This document shows positions 51,252 through 61,249 of a stretch of 64,000 bases of DNA, piece by piece. Origin of the DNA: Paenibacillus thalictri (GTDB lineage Bacteria > Bacillota > Bacilli > Paenibacillales > NBRC-103111); NCBI RefSeq assembly GCF_004307995.1, contig NZ_SIRE01000014.1:124001-188000 (forward strand), in the 5' to 3' direction. Each line of letters begins with the position of its first letter. Positions within the stretch are counted from its first letter, which is position 1. The position numbers and the translations under genes are program-made. The notes under the pieces are model-generated. The model worked only from the letters and a program-made list of their open reading frames with translations, ran no database searches and was not told where the DNA came from.

Positions 51252-52172
51252 ATGGAAAAGAAAAAAACGTTGCCTGCCGGAATTTTAGGCTTTCCTGTTG
51301 CCCCTATGGATTCTCAAGGGAGACTAGACCTGAAAGCGCTTGAAGCAAACATTCAGTTTTTGCTTGACGAAGGATTAAAATCGATTTTTATAGCCTGCGG
51401 TTCGGGTGAATTTCACGCGCTTTCCCCCGCCGAATACCAAAGCATGCTTGAGGTTGCGTTGTCCGTCGCCAAAAGCCAAGTACCTGTTTATTCAGGTGTG
51501 GGGGGCAATTTAAGCCACGCTTTGCAATTGGCGGAGCTGTCCGGGAAGCTCGGCGTCGACGGTTATTTGATTCTTCCTCCTTATTTGATTGAACCGGAGC
51601 AGGAAGGGCTGTACCAATATTTAAGTGCTATCATAGGAAGTACGGATTTAAGCGCCATCGTCTATCAGCGCGATAATTGCGTGCTCACCCTGCCGACTTT
51701 GGAGCGTTTGCTGCAATACCCTCAGCTTGCAGGATTGAAGGACGGTCTTGGCAACATGGATTTGAATATTGAATTGACGCAAACGATCGGAAACCGCCTT
51801 CAATATTTCAACGGCATGCCGATGGCGGAAGTCACGATGCCTGCTTATGTAAGATTGGGCTTTAACGCTTATTCTTCAGCGATTTCCAACTACATCCCCC
51901 ACATCTCGGCGATGTTCTACGATGCATTGCTTAACGGCAAAGATGAGCTGTTAAATGAGCTTTACTTGCACGTTATATTGCCCATCAACCGAATCCGCAG
52001 GCAGCGGAAAGGGTACGCGGTTTCTTTGATTAAAGCAGGTATGCAGATTGTCGGATTGCCGGTGGGAACACAGGTGCGGCCGCCGATTGCTCCAGTGGAG
52101 AAAGAACATTATGCTCAGCTGGAGGCCATCTTGAAGACCGCCTTCGAAAGATTCCCGAAAGAAGCCAAGTAA
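51252..52172 (+). CDS. kdgD: 5-dehydro-4-deoxyglucarate dehydratase (DapA family)
   Basis: A 306-residue DapA-fold enzyme converting 5-keto-4-deoxyglucarate to 2,5-dioxopentanoate (alpha-ketoglutarate semialdehyde), water and CO2. Schiff-base lysine Lys163 (LAGLKDGLGN), the tyrosine of 'AIVYQRDN' and 'GCGSGEF'-type phosphate/carboxylate loop (IACGSGEFHAL) are visible. The N-terminus 'LPAGILGFPVAPMD' is typical of KdgD. ATG 51252 follows AAAGGCGG. Next gene starts 40 bases on. Confidence 0.92.
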   Translation: MEKKKTLPAGILGFPVAPMDSQGRLDLKALEANIQFLLDEGLKSIFIACGSGEFHALSPAEYQSMLEVALSVAKSQVPVYSGVGGNLSHALQLAELSGKLGVDGYLILPPYLIEPEQEGLYQYLSAIIGSTDLSAIVYQRDNCVLTLPTLERLLQYPQLAGLKDGLGNMDLNIELTQTIGNRLQYFNGMPMAEVTMPAYVRLGFNAYSSAISNYIPHISAMFYDALLNGKDELLNELYLHVILPINRIRRQRKGYAVSLIKAGMQIVGLPVGTQVRPPIAPVEKEHYAQLEAILKTAFERFPKEAK

Positions 52173-52211
52173 GCATAAGCACCAGCATATAGTAAGGGAG
52201 TGGAACATACG

Positions 52212-53669
52212 GTGAGCGAAAATCGGACTTATTTGAATTATATCAACGGACAATGGAGCGTTTCTTCAACAGGCGAAGTGGAGGCAAGCATCAGTCCCGC
52301 AAACAAACACGAGATCGTCGGTTACATTCAAAAATCGTCCCTGGATGATCTGAATGCGGCGGTAGCCGGCGCCAAGCAGGCGCAGAAGCAGTGGAGAAAG
52401 CTGGCCGGCAGCGTGCGCGGCGATTATTTATATAAGGCGGCAGCGGTTTTGGAACGCAGGCTGGACGAAGTTGCCGAGACCATGACCAGAGAAATGGGCA
52501 AAACACTGCCGGAAGCAAAAGGAGAAACCGCAAGGGGAGCAGCCATTTTGCGTTATTATGCAGGGGAAGGGCTGCGTGCGGTCGGAGACGTCATTCCATC
52601 CACGGACAGCGGCGCGCTGATGTTTACGACCCGTGTGCCTCTAGGCGTCGTTGGGGTCATTACGCCTTGGAACTTTCCGGTTGCCATTCCGATTTGGAAA
52701 ATGGCTCCGGCGCTCATTTATGGCAATGCCGTGGTTATTAAGCCGGCTACTGAAACCGCTGTCACCTGTGCCAAAATCATCGAATGTTTGGAAGAGGCCG
52801 GTTTTCCCGCCGGGGTCATCAACATGGTAACGGGAGCCGGTTCGGTAATTGGCCAAGGATTGGCCGATCATCCGGACGTAAGCGGCATCACATTTACCGG
52901 TTCGAACGGGGTTGGCAAACGAATCGGTCAAGCGGCTCTTGCGCGCGGGGCGAAATACCAGCTGGAGATGGGAGGCAAAAACCCGGTCATCGTGGCAAGC
53001 GACGCCGACCTGGATCTTGCTGTCGAGGCCACCGTCAGCGGGGGACTGCGTTCTACGGGCCAGAAATGCACGGCGACAAGCCGAGTGATTGTGCAAAGCG
53101 ATATTTATGAAGCGTTCAAAGATAAGCTTTTGCAGAAGCTGAAAGGCATTACGGTAGGCGACGGGATGAAAGAAGGCATCTGGATGGGGCCTTGCGCCAA
53201 TGAAAATCAGCTGCAGACGGTTGTAACTTATATCGAAAAAGGCAAGGAAGAAGGCGCCTCCCTGATATTTGGAGGGGAACGGCTGCAAGCTCCGGGATAC
53301 GAAAACGGTTTTTTCATAGAGCCAACCGTGTTTGAGCATGTAACCAAAGATATGGCTATTGCGCGGGAGGAGATTTTTGGGCCGGTCCTGGCTTTGATGA
53401 AGGTAGACAGCATAGAAGAGGCGCTGACATTAGCCAATGATGCCGAGTTTGGGCTAAGCGCATCGATATTTACAACGAATATTGGCCATATGCTTTCTTT
53501 TATCAATGAAATGGATGCCGGACTTGTGCGTATCAATGCCGAAAGCGCAGGGGTGGAACTCCAGGCTCCGTTTGGCGGCATGAAGCAGTCAAGTTCTCAT
53601 TCCCGGGAGCAAGGGCGCGCTGCCATTGAATTTTTTACATCCATTAAAACTGTCTTTGTTAAGCCATAA
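52212..53669 (+). CDS. Alpha-ketoglutarate semialdehyde dehydrogenase (aldehyde dehydrogenase family)
   Basis: A 485-residue NAD(P)-dependent aldehyde dehydrogenase. 'VITPWNFPVAIPIWKMAPAL', Glu252 (QLEMGGKNP) and nucleophile Cys286 (TGQKCTATS) are all present. GTG at 52212 lies 11 bases after AAGGGAG. Placed between kdgD and the glucarate dehydratase, it should oxidise alpha-ketoglutarate semialdehyde to alpha-ketoglutarate, completing the pathway. Confidence 0.93.
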   Translation: MSENRTYLNYINGQWSVSSTGEVEASISPANKHEIVGYIQKSSLDDLNAAVAGAKQAQKQWRKLAGSVRGDYLYKAAAVLERRLDEVAETMTREMGKTLPEAKGETARGAAILRYYAGEGLRAVGDVIPSTDSGALMFTTRVPLGVVGVITPWNFPVAIPIWKMAPALIYGNAVVIKPATETAVTCAKIIECLEEAGFPAGVINMVTGAGSVIGQGLADHPDVSGITFTGSNGVGKRIGQAALARGAKYQLEMGGKNPVIVASDADLDLAVEATVSGGLRSTGQKCTATSRVIVQSDIYEAFKDKLLQKLKGITVGDGMKEGIWMGPCANENQLQTVVTYIEKGKEEGASLIFGGERLQAPGYENGFFIEPTVFEHVTKDMAIAREEIFGPVLALMKVDSIEEALTLANDAEFGLSASIFTTNIGHMLSFINEMDAGLVRINAESAGVELQAPFGGMKQSSSHSREQGRAAIEFFTSIKTVFVKP

Positions 53670-53710
53670 TTCATTGCTTGGTAAACAGCTGTCGATAAGG
53701 AGTGAAGCAA

Positions 53711-55084
53711 ATGAAAAATTATTCTGCCAACAGCCCGGAGACTAACAACAACCCTGTTTCAGGGGCGCCGCTGATTACGGAAATGCAGGTTATACCGGTC
53801 GCGGGCCACGATAGTATGCTGCTTAACTTAAGCGGCGCGCATGGCCCTTACTTCACACGGAACATCGTCATTCTGAAAGACAATGCCGGAAATACCGGTG
53901 TCGGAGAGGTTCCGGGCGGCGAGAAGATTCGTCAAACGCTGGAAGATGCAAAAGCACTGGTTGTCGGCCAAACAATCGGTAAATACAACAGTATCCTCAA
54001 TGCCGCCCGGAATCGTTTTGCCGATAGAGACGCCGGAGGCCGCGGCTTGCAAACCTTCGATCTGCGCGTTGCGATCCATGCTGTTACCGCTTTGGAGGCG
54101 GCGCTGCTTGATCTATTGGGCCAGCATCTCGGGGTGCCTGTTGCAGACTTGCTGGGCGAAGGCCAGCAGCGGGACGCTGTGGAAATGCTCGGTTATTTGT
54201 TTTATGTCGGCGACCGCAACAAGACGGATCTCCCTTATTCGTGTCATCCGGATGCCGAGGATGACTGGCTGCGCCTGCGTCACGAAGAAGCGTTGACGAC
54301 GGAAGCGGTCGTCAGGCTTGCCGAAGCGGCGCATGCCCGTTACGGCTTCAACGACTTCAAGCTGAAGGGCGGCGTGCTGCGCGGCGAAGAGGAGATCGAA
54401 GCGGTTACCGCGTTAGCCGAACGGTTTCCGAATGCGCGTATAACGCTGGATCCGAACGGCGGTTGGCTGCTGAAGGATGCCATTCGGCTTTGCCGCGACC
54501 AGCATCATGTTTTGGCGTATGCCGAAGATCCGTGCGGGGCTGAAGACGGATACTCGGGCCGGGAAATCATGGCGGAATTCCGGCGGGCCACCGGATTGCC
54601 GACCGCAACCAATATGATCTCCACGGATTGGCGCCAGATGGGTCATACGATCCAACTGCAGTCCGTCGATATTCCTTTGGCCGATCCGCATTTTTGGACA
54701 ATGCAAGGTTCGGTGCGGGTTGCGCAAATGTGTCATGAATGGGGCCTCACATGGGGTTCGCATTCAAACAATCATTTTGACATATCGCTGGCGATGTTTA
54801 CGCATGTTGCAGCGGCGGCGCCGGGCAAAATTACGGCCATCGACACCCATTGGATTTGGCAGGATGGCCAACGTTTGACGAAAAAACCGCTGAAAATCGT
54901 AAACGGCATGGTCAGTGTACCGGCCAAGCCGGGTTTAGGCGTTGAATTGGACATGGAGCAGGTCGAGAAAGCGCACCAGCTGTACAAAAACATGGGTCTT
55001 GGCGCACGCGATGACTCCATAGCGATGCAGTATTTGATCGCGGGCTGGAAGTTTGATAACAAGCGCCCTTGCATGGTGCGGTAA
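53711..55084 (+). CDS. gudD: D-glucarate dehydratase
   Basis: A 457-residue enolase-superfamily enzyme that dehydrates D-glucarate (and idarate) to 5-keto-4-deoxyglucarate. Base Lys219 in 'FKLKGG', metal site 'ITLDPNGGW' and 'AYAEDPCGAEDG', 'TNMISTDWRQ' and the second base histidine in 'WGSHSNNHFDISL' are intact. ATG 53711 follows AAGGAG. Last gene of the operon; a hairpin terminator follows. No glucarate permease is adjacent. Confidence 0.95.
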   Translation: MKNYSANSPETNNNPVSGAPLITEMQVIPVAGHDSMLLNLSGAHGPYFTRNIVILKDNAGNTGVGEVPGGEKIRQTLEDAKALVVGQTIGKYNSILNAARNRFADRDAGGRGLQTFDLRVAIHAVTALEAALLDLLGQHLGVPVADLLGEGQQRDAVEMLGYLFYVGDRNKTDLPYSCHPDAEDDWLRLRHEEALTTEAVVRLAEAAHARYGFNDFKLKGGVLRGEEEIEAVTALAERFPNARITLDPNGGWLLKDAIRLCRDQHHVLAYAEDPCGAEDGYSGREIMAEFRRATGLPTATNMISTDWRQMGHTIQLQSVDIPLADPHFWTMQGSVRVAQMCHEWGLTWGSHSNNHFDISLAMFTHVAAAAPGKITAIDTHWIWQDGQRLTKKPLKIVNGMVSVPAKPGLGVELDMEQVEKAHQLYKNMGLGARDDSIAMQYLIAGWKFDNKRPCMVR

Positions 55085-55136
55085 GGAGACAGCTGGAAAG
55101 CCGCTGGCGATATGCAGACTAGCGGAAAGCTGACTA

Positions 55137-55182
55137 AGGGAATGAACAAGGGGGTTATCGAACCTCCCTGCTCATCCCCTCT
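55137..55182 (+). terminator. Terminator of the glucarate operon
   Basis: AGGG..ATGA..AGGGGGTT pairs with AACCTCCCT..TCAT..CCCT around ATCG; the following CTCTTC is only partly T-rich. Confidence 0.65.
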
Positions 55183-55216
55183 TCACTTGTGCCAGCTAGG
55201 ACCGTCCGGCGATTTT

Positions 55217-55389
55217 GGAGGCCACTGAAAAAGTAGCGTAGTGAGCGAAATCATTCTAGAGAAGCGCCAGCGTTCGCTTTTGTCCCCGAATTTCACCGCC
55301 AAAAGCAGGTACAATTCAAGAAATTCGGGGACAATTGGCGATCGTAAGAATGATTCGTTCATGCAGCGTTCACTTTTTCAGTGGCCTCC
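55217..55389. mobile_element. Palindromic miniature element B
   Basis: 173 bases bounded by GGAGGCCACTGAAAAAGT and its exact inverse. Nested inside are AATCATTCT/AGAATGATT and TTGTCCCCGAATTTC/GAAATTCGGGGACAA. No coding capacity. It lies just after a lone ACCGTCCGGCGATTTT, the left arm of the terminator family seen at 24089 and 51088. The rest of this gene-free stretch (55085-55423) holds only the glucarate terminator. Confidence 0.65.
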
Positions 55390-55423
55390 GATTATGCTGG
55401 ACAACTTTCCTCACGCAACTGCT

Positions 55424-56461
55424 TTATACACGTCTGTCGTCATGAATCATTTGATAAATGATCGGCATAAATTGTTCAACCGCATCAAGATGCTGGCCTA
55501 ACTGCTGGGCGAAGATCTGCGGGTTCCACTCATTTCCAAAAATGAGCGGGGACCGGTAACGCAGCTCGCCGTCGTCCTCATCCATTTCAAAATTGCCGAA
55601 AATTAAATCGTAATTTTCTCTCATCAGCTGCAGAGCCACTGAAGGGCGCTGCGGTTCGGGAACCTCCTCCGGGAAAATCGAGTACATAAAGCAAGCCCCC
55701 TGCTCCTGCTCCATCCGCAGCAGCGATACCCAACTTCCGCGTTCGCTGGAAAATCGAATCCGGATCAACTGCTCATCCAGCATTTCATATTTCAAGCGGT
55801 GAGCCGCGAGCTGCCCTTCGACAAATGTATTCATGCGCTGTGGCAGTTGCCTATCGTTTTCAGCTGAATTGGCATCGGGCTGTGTTAACGGTTCAGTGCG
55901 TTCCCCTGTATAATTCCCGGTATCCGGCATAACAAGCTGCTCCAGCAATGGAGCCCAGTCTGTAGTAAAACCTTCGGTTAATGTCCCGCCCAATGGGGAT
56001 TGTTCCTCCGATATCGTTTGCTGCAGCAGCTGCAGGGCCAGCCAGCATTCGGTATGAGCGAGCTGAAGCGGGTTTTCGGCCTGAGACTCGCGGCCCTCGG
56101 CAGGGCTGGCACTTTGAGCGGCCAAAGCTTCGATGACGCCGGCAGCATCGATCCGTTGTTCAAAGAGCCGCTTCGCCAAATTAGGGCGCAAGGCGGCTTC
56201 GATCGTCACGGGAGTGCCTTCTTCAAACTCAAATTGCAGCGTCTGATGAAACAAATGAAACAATCCCTTGCGTACAATCGAGTTGGCAGCAACTGCATCG
56301 ACTTCCAATCGGATGATGCATGAAGGGCCTCCCGAGGCAGGCAAACGTTCAACCTTAACGGACGTTACGACCGCTTCAACGGGGGCTCCGTACAGATCAA
56401 GCAAGCGAACCGGAATACGGGCTTGGATGGCGGAAGCTCCGTCCGTATTTATCGTTGTCAT
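55424..56461 (-). CDS. Protein of unknown function (injection-system-associated island)
   Basis: A 345-residue soluble, acidic protein without signal peptide or membrane segment. The N-terminal ~100 residues look like a PilZ- or Ig-like beta domain ('IPVRLLDLYGAPVEAVVTSVKVER', 'VRKGLFHLFHQTLQFEFEEGTPVTIEAAL'); the C-terminal part contains 'EGQLAAHRLKYEMLDEQLIRIRFSSERGSWVSLLRME'. I do not recognise the family. GGAG precedes the ATG. It lies 49 bases downstream of the 992-residue gene and is probably co-transcribed with it. Confidence 0.8.
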   Translation of the reverse strand: MTTINTDGASAIQARIPVRLLDLYGAPVEAVVTSVKVERLPASGGPSCIIRLEVDAVAANSIVRKGLFHLFHQTLQFEFEEGTPVTIEAALRPNLAKRLFEQRIDAAGVIEALAAQSASPAEGRESQAENPLQLAHTECWLALQLLQQTISEEQSPLGGTLTEGFTTDWAPLLEQLVMPDTGNYTGERTEPLTQPDANSAENDRQLPQRMNTFVEGQLAAHRLKYEMLDEQLIRIRFSSERGSWVSLLRMEQEQGACFMYSIFPEEVPEPQRPSVALQLMRENYDLIFGNFEMDEDDGELRYRSPLIFGNEWNPQIFAQQLGQHLDAVEQFMPIIYQMIHDDRRV

Positions 56462-56510
56462 AAATAGATAACTCCTTTCAATACACGTGCCCGCTAAATG
56501 GCAGCCGACA

Positions 56511-59489
56511 TTATTTCTTTATGCCTAAAATGTCCGCTTCCCATTCCTTGGATCCGAAGTTGTATTCTATTTTCATCAATCGTTTAGAACGTTCGGCTTC
56601 AAATTTGACGATGCCGGCGTCGATTTCCAAACCTTTTGTTTCGGCAATTTCAAATCCGATCGTCCAGCCTTCCGCCGCCCCTGAGGCATTCCATTTGTGA
56701 GTAAGCGAGAGGCTGAGATCCAGCGAATTGCTGAGTCCAATCTTGTTGGTCATTTCCTCAAGCGGGTCTTTCTTCAAGCTATCGGGAAGCGCATCATAAA
56801 ATTGCTTATTGATTTCGGTCTTGTCTTTAATCAGACTTGTGAAGCTGTTGCCGATCTCGTTTAGTTCGGGATTTAAAAAGAACTGCTCTACGCCCAGGTC
56901 GCCGATCGTTCCGAGAACGGACGCACCGCGATTGGACGTTTTCATTTCTTTTTGCTGCTTCATCCGCTTGGAAATATCGCTGAGCGGCTGGGCGGTAGGC
57001 TGCGATCCACCTGTGGGCTGCGACCCGCCGCCGGATCCGCCGGACGTGCTTTGGGCCGAATTGGAACGCGCGGGGTGATCGGCCGCCACTTGATTGGAGC
57101 CCAGCGCCGTTTTCCCGCCGCTGATGAAGTCGCGTATCCCCCCGATCGCAGGCATTACGTATTTCACTCCGTATTTGGCGAAATCGGAAGCATCTTCGCC
57201 AAACTCAAACGGCACGGAGGCGGAAGCCGTAATTTCGACTTCTCGCCATTTATTTTGCACGCTTGTCGCATTGACCTCGAGGCCAAATCCGACTTTTGTG
57301 CCGTTAATTCCGCATTCAAACTGGCCCTGAACCGAGGTGACCTTCTTCAGATCGCCGCCGCGAATCCACTTCGCCCGTTCCGCATTGGTCGGCGCCTGGG
57401 TCGCAGGAGTCGTCTGGGCAGACGGGGAGGAAGTCGTCGAAGACGGCTGCCCTTGACCGGTGTTCGTCTGCTGGCTCTGATTTTGAGCATTCGTATTTCC
57501 GGTGCGGCCCTGCTGGATTTTCCTCTGAATGGCTGCTGCGTCATAATGGCTTAGACGCTTATGCGAAGCTTCGCCGGATACAGACGCCACGCCGCCGTCC
57601 AATTCGCCGGAGAGCTGGGCGAGCAGGCCGATGTCCACATAGTTATCGCCGACCAGGTACATGTCTTCCACCATTTTGGCCCATGTTTCCGCTTCGTCGA
57701 GCTTGCTTGTTTTCGTAATATTGCCGACACTCCATAAGTGGCTTGCCGCCCGTGTAGAAATTTTATGCATGCGGCGGTAAAATCCGTAAGAGATCAAATT
57801 GACGCTGCCGACGGCATTTTGCCCCTGAGCGTTAAAATACAATCCGGCCCGGAAATTGGCGTCCAATCCGAAAGCGCCAAATCCGGCGCCAAACGAAATA
57901 TTCGCTTCAACGGATACACCGTCGTGTTCCTTTTCAGCTCCGCCGCCAATCGCAAACAAACAATAAACGCCGTTGCCCGCCGGAATTTTCAGCTCAAAAG
58001 ACAAGCTGGCGCTGTTGCCCGGGCTCGGCACGGCCATATCGATAATTTTGGCGATTTTGGAAAAGCCGTTGACGAGATTATCGGCTTCTATCGACTCTTT
58101 AACCGATTTTTCGGCGACATGGTCGTCTTCGACCTGCTTTTCCACACCTTGGGAGATTTCCAGCTGGGCATTCGCATCGGCGGCGGCCCCGGTTTCTTTG
58201 TCGCCTTTTGTGATCAGGCGGACTTTGTTCACCGCTTTCTTCTCCAAGTCGGCTAACAATTTGGCAGCTTCGGCTTTGGCCGCACGATAGCCTTCCGCCT
58301 GGTAACGTTTTTCGTCTGATTCGTCGCTTCTTGCGATTTGGTAAGCTGCGGTTTGCGCGGCGGATTTCAGCTTATCGTACGCTTTCTCATCTTTGAGCAA
58401 TTGTTCCGTCATGCCCTCCGATTTCTGTTTCATAACGGAGTCGACGGATTGTTTAGATAAATCGTAAGCATGGACGCGGGCGATCATATTCCAGTAGCCC
58501 TTTTCATTGTCGCTGATCTGCTGTCCTTGCGTCTGCGTGGTTAACTCCTGATCGATGCCGCCGTTTGCTTTATCCCGGGCGGCGTCCTTCATTTTTTGGC
58601 GAAAATTGTTAGTTTCCTTCGAACGGAAGATACCCCGTCGGCCAACTCCGAATTTGCTCAGGACAGCGCCGTAAATCGGATTATACAGATCGCTTTTGTA
58701 AAGCAAATCAAGCGTACCTTTATTAACAAGCTTGTCCTCCAATTTATTCCGCTGCGTGAGCTCGGCAGAGCCAAACGCGGCAATGTCGATATGCTTCGTA
58801 ATATTAGGCAAATTATTTTCTTGTTCGTCGATGACGAAATTTTCGGCTTCCAGATCGAATTTCTTAAGCTGCGCGGCGGATTCCTGCTGAAGTTTGGCTT
58901 CCGCTTTTTTCTTCGCCTCCGCGGCCAGCTTCAAGTCGTCGCTTTTGTCGCTAACTTTTATACTGTCGTAGGCTTGTTTTGCCGCGGTTTCCAGTTTGCT
59001 CAAGACGCTGTCCGGGTTAACCTTATTGACGACTTCTGGCGTATATTTGGCGAGCGCTTTAGGCACTACCTGATTGCTTTCCGCAATATTGCGGGCTTGC
59101 TGCTTGGCGTCCTTGCGCTGCTGCTCCGAAAACTGAGGATTGCCGTTATCCGTTTCAATCTGATTTTCAATTTGGTCTGCAGCGTCTTTCTGGAGCAGCT
59201 CGCGAAGCTGCTTCATTTTGCTGCCCTTGGTCATCGTGCCGAGCGTATTGCTAACTAGCGATTGTTTGAGCATCACCATCTGCTGCTGGGCTAAGCGCGG
59301 CGCATTTGTATCGCGGTCCGTATTCAGCATGTCCCGGTGTTTCTGCATTGGGGAGACGTTGGTTGCGGCGGTCGGACCTGTGGCCGGTCCCGTTGTTTGT
59401 CCCGTAGCGGGAGTTGTCGTCGGATTGGATGCATTTGTTGTATTCGATTGCTGGGCGTTAGGCTTGAATAATCTTGAGAAAAGCGACAA
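56511..59489 (-). CDS. Very large protein of unknown function with Thr/Gln-rich linkers
   Basis: A 992-residue protein, TTG start behind AGGAGG. Residues 1-50 are a low-complexity Thr/Pro/Asn linker; about 60-470 are charged and helix-rich, probably coiled coil; about 480-650 are beta-rich ('SASLSFELKIPAGNGVYCLFAIGG', 'FGLDANFRAGLYFNAQGQNA'). A second low-complexity Gln/Thr/Ser linker follows (about 655-695), then a C-terminal beta-rich region ('GQFECGINGTKVGFGLEVNATSV'). No signal peptide or membrane helix. Not recognised; its divergent neighbours suggest a contractile-injection-related cargo or scaffold. Confidence 0.8.
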   Translation of the reverse strand: MSLFSRLFKPNAQQSNTTNASNPTTTPATGQTTGPATGPTAATNVSPMQKHRDMLNTDRDTNAPRLAQQQMVMLKQSLVSNTLGTMTKGSKMKQLRELLQKDAADQIENQIETDNGNPQFSEQQRKDAKQQARNIAESNQVVPKALAKYTPEVVNKVNPDSVLSKLETAAKQAYDSIKVSDKSDDLKLAAEAKKKAEAKLQQESAAQLKKFDLEAENFVIDEQENNLPNITKHIDIAAFGSAELTQRNKLEDKLVNKGTLDLLYKSDLYNPIYGAVLSKFGVGRRGIFRSKETNNFRQKMKDAARDKANGGIDQELTTQTQGQQISDNEKGYWNMIARVHAYDLSKQSVDSVMKQKSEGMTEQLLKDEKAYDKLKSAAQTAAYQIARSDESDEKRYQAEGYRAAKAEAAKLLADLEKKAVNKVRLITKGDKETGAAADANAQLEISQGVEKQVEDDHVAEKSVKESIEADNLVNGFSKIAKIIDMAVPSPGNSASLSFELKIPAGNGVYCLFAIGGGAEKEHDGVSVEANISFGAGFGAFGLDANFRAGLYFNAQGQNAVGSVNLISYGFYRRMHKISTRAASHLWSVGNITKTSKLDEAETWAKMVEDMYLVGDNYVDIGLLAQLSGELDGGVASVSGEASHKRLSHYDAAAIQRKIQQGRTGNTNAQNQSQQTNTGQGQPSSTTSSPSAQTTPATQAPTNAERAKWIRGGDLKKVTSVQGQFECGINGTKVGFGLEVNATSVQNKWREVEITASASVPFEFGEDASDFAKYGVKYVMPAIGGIRDFISGGKTALGSNQVAADHPARSNSAQSTSGGSGGGSQPTGGSQPTAQPLSDISKRMKQQKEMKTSNRGASVLGTIGDLGVEQFFLNPELNEIGNSFTSLIKDKTEINKQFYDALPDSLKKDPLEEMTNKIGLSNSLDLSLSLTHKWNASGAAEGWTIGFEIAETKGLEIDAGIVKFEAERSKRLMKIEYNFGSKEWEADILGIKK

Positions 59490-59719
59490 GATGCCTGGCC
59501 TCCTAACTTTTCGAAATGAGCATATACCTGATTATACACAATATCGGCTGAAAGATCGGTGGTATTATAGACCGAATATCATTTTTCTTCATTATGGAGG
59601 TTGTGTTAAAGTAGAAGTAACAGTGCAGGTGTTGCGGAACAACATGTTTTGTCATGATGAAGCAGAAAGTTGCTTTAGCTTCTGACCGGTGAAAAGAAGA
59701 GAAGGGAGGGGCATGAATT

Positions 59720-61135
59720 ATGCCGTCCAAACCAAAACGGAAAACGTTGGATGCTGCCGCATTGGCGCCGGAGCCCAAGGCCCGGTTAAAACCTCCGCCT
59801 GGCCGCAGCTCTTTATTGGGCGGGAAAAGTGCTGCATCCACAGGCAGCAGAGAGGAAGCGCAGCCGGAGATGCCGCTGCAGCGTGCGCTGGGCAATCAGG
59901 CGTTGGGACGAATGGCCTCATTAAAGATGAACGAGCAGCGCGCCGACAGCAGTGAGCGGCTCAAACCGCCGTACAACCGATTGGCCGCGTGGCTCGAGCA
60001 AACGGCGCAGGAGCATGGAAAGGTAGATTTGCTGCGCCGTTTTTATGCGTTATCCCTGGAACAGAAGTATGCTGCGCTGCAAACGATCGACCGCAAAAGC
60101 GGCGGAATCGTCAATTTATTAAGCAGCGGCGCGGATTGGCATGTATTGGAGCAGGCGATGGACCTGGTCGGGGAGGTTCGGCTGAAAGCCAATGAGGTCG
60201 ATCGGGAAGGGGAGAAAACAAATCAGGGCGCCGATGCCGGCGATAAGATGTCGGTTCAGCAGTATGCAATCGGCTTGCTCCCCCCTTATACGGATATTGT
60301 CCGTTGGCTCGTATACAAAGCGGATAAGCAAGGGAAAACCGGGGTGATGGAGCAGTTTGCCAAGCTGCATCCGGCACGGAAGAAGTGGGCGCTGCACTCG
60401 CTTGTCAAAGACCGGGGAACATTGCAGTTGGAAACGTTCAGGAAAGAAACAACCATATCGCTGCGTATGCAGATGTGGGTTGATTGGGATGCCGTGCAAG
60501 CCGCTTTTGCGAAAGCAAATACGATAACAATAGATCGTTTCGAACCCGACAAACGCGATGACGAGCAAGGCAAGCCGGCGTCTGCCGAAGAGGACGTATC
60601 CGATCCGCAGGCTGCCGAACATGAAGGCTCAAGCGGAGTTGCGGCGTTTTTATCCGCAGCATCCGCCGTATTAACCGGCGGCAGCGCCGAGGCGGCGGAT
60701 GACGGCAAGCAGGTTCAGCCCGTCCGGCAGACACGCTTGCAGGAATTATTAAGCAAAGCCGGCGAGCTGGGTCATGTTCTGAACGGCAAACGATCGCCGG
60801 ATTTGTTATCTGCACTGCAGCTGTTTTTGCAGCAGGCGGGAGCGGCCGGTATGCTGGGCATTGTAGACCGGTTTTTGCAGCTGGAAGGCAAGTCGGGTTC
60901 AGCTGTAAGCGAAGAGCAGCGGAAACGCGCGCTGAAGGCGGCGCAGTTTGCCGATGCAGCGAGCTGCTTCCGCGCGATGATGGATCAGGTCGCCGACTAT
61001 CTCTTTACTGAGGCGATAGCCAAACGGCAGCCGGAGGCGGTAAAGCTGCTGGAACTGCTCGGCGTACCTGTGCAGCCGTCCGGACCGGCAACGAAACTGC
61101 AGATCGCCCAAAAGCTGCTGGCAGGTGCGAAGTAA
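59720..61135 (+). CDS. Protein with LQRxLGNQA motif, contractile-injection-system cargo-like
   Basis: A 471-residue soluble protein. After a basic, Pro-rich N-terminus comes 'MPLQRALGNQALGRM' (about residues 50-64), the short motif found near the N-termini of many proteins encoded with extracellular contractile injection systems. The remainder is helix-rich ('LLRRFYALSLEQKYAALQTID', 'LLSALQLFLQQAGAAGMLGIVDRFLQLEG') with an acidic linker (about 275-335). No catalytic motif is recognised. Start behind GGGAGGGG. It is 114 bases upstream of an AAA+ ATPase gene of the type carried in those systems. Confidence 0.8.
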   Translation: MPSKPKRKTLDAAALAPEPKARLKPPPGRSSLLGGKSAASTGSREEAQPEMPLQRALGNQALGRMASLKMNEQRADSSERLKPPYNRLAAWLEQTAQEHGKVDLLRRFYALSLEQKYAALQTIDRKSGGIVNLLSSGADWHVLEQAMDLVGEVRLKANEVDREGEKTNQGADAGDKMSVQQYAIGLLPPYTDIVRWLVYKADKQGKTGVMEQFAKLHPARKKWALHSLVKDRGTLQLETFRKETTISLRMQMWVDWDAVQAAFAKANTITIDRFEPDKRDDEQGKPASAEEDVSDPQAAEHEGSSGVAAFLSAASAVLTGGSAEAADDGKQVQPVRQTRLQELLSKAGELGHVLNGKRSPDLLSALQLFLQQAGAAGMLGIVDRFLQLEGKSGSAVSEEQRKRALKAAQFADAASCFRAMMDQVADYLFTEAIAKRQPEAVKLLELLGVPVQPSGPATKLQIAQKLLAGAK

Positions 61136-61249
61136 TGACAAGGCGCAAGCCGTTAAAACAGGAGTTTTGACTTATTGTGACAGCTGACATTGTAGGCCAT
61201 AGTTAAGGAGCCTAAATATAAACGATTACGACAACAGGAGAGAACTCAC

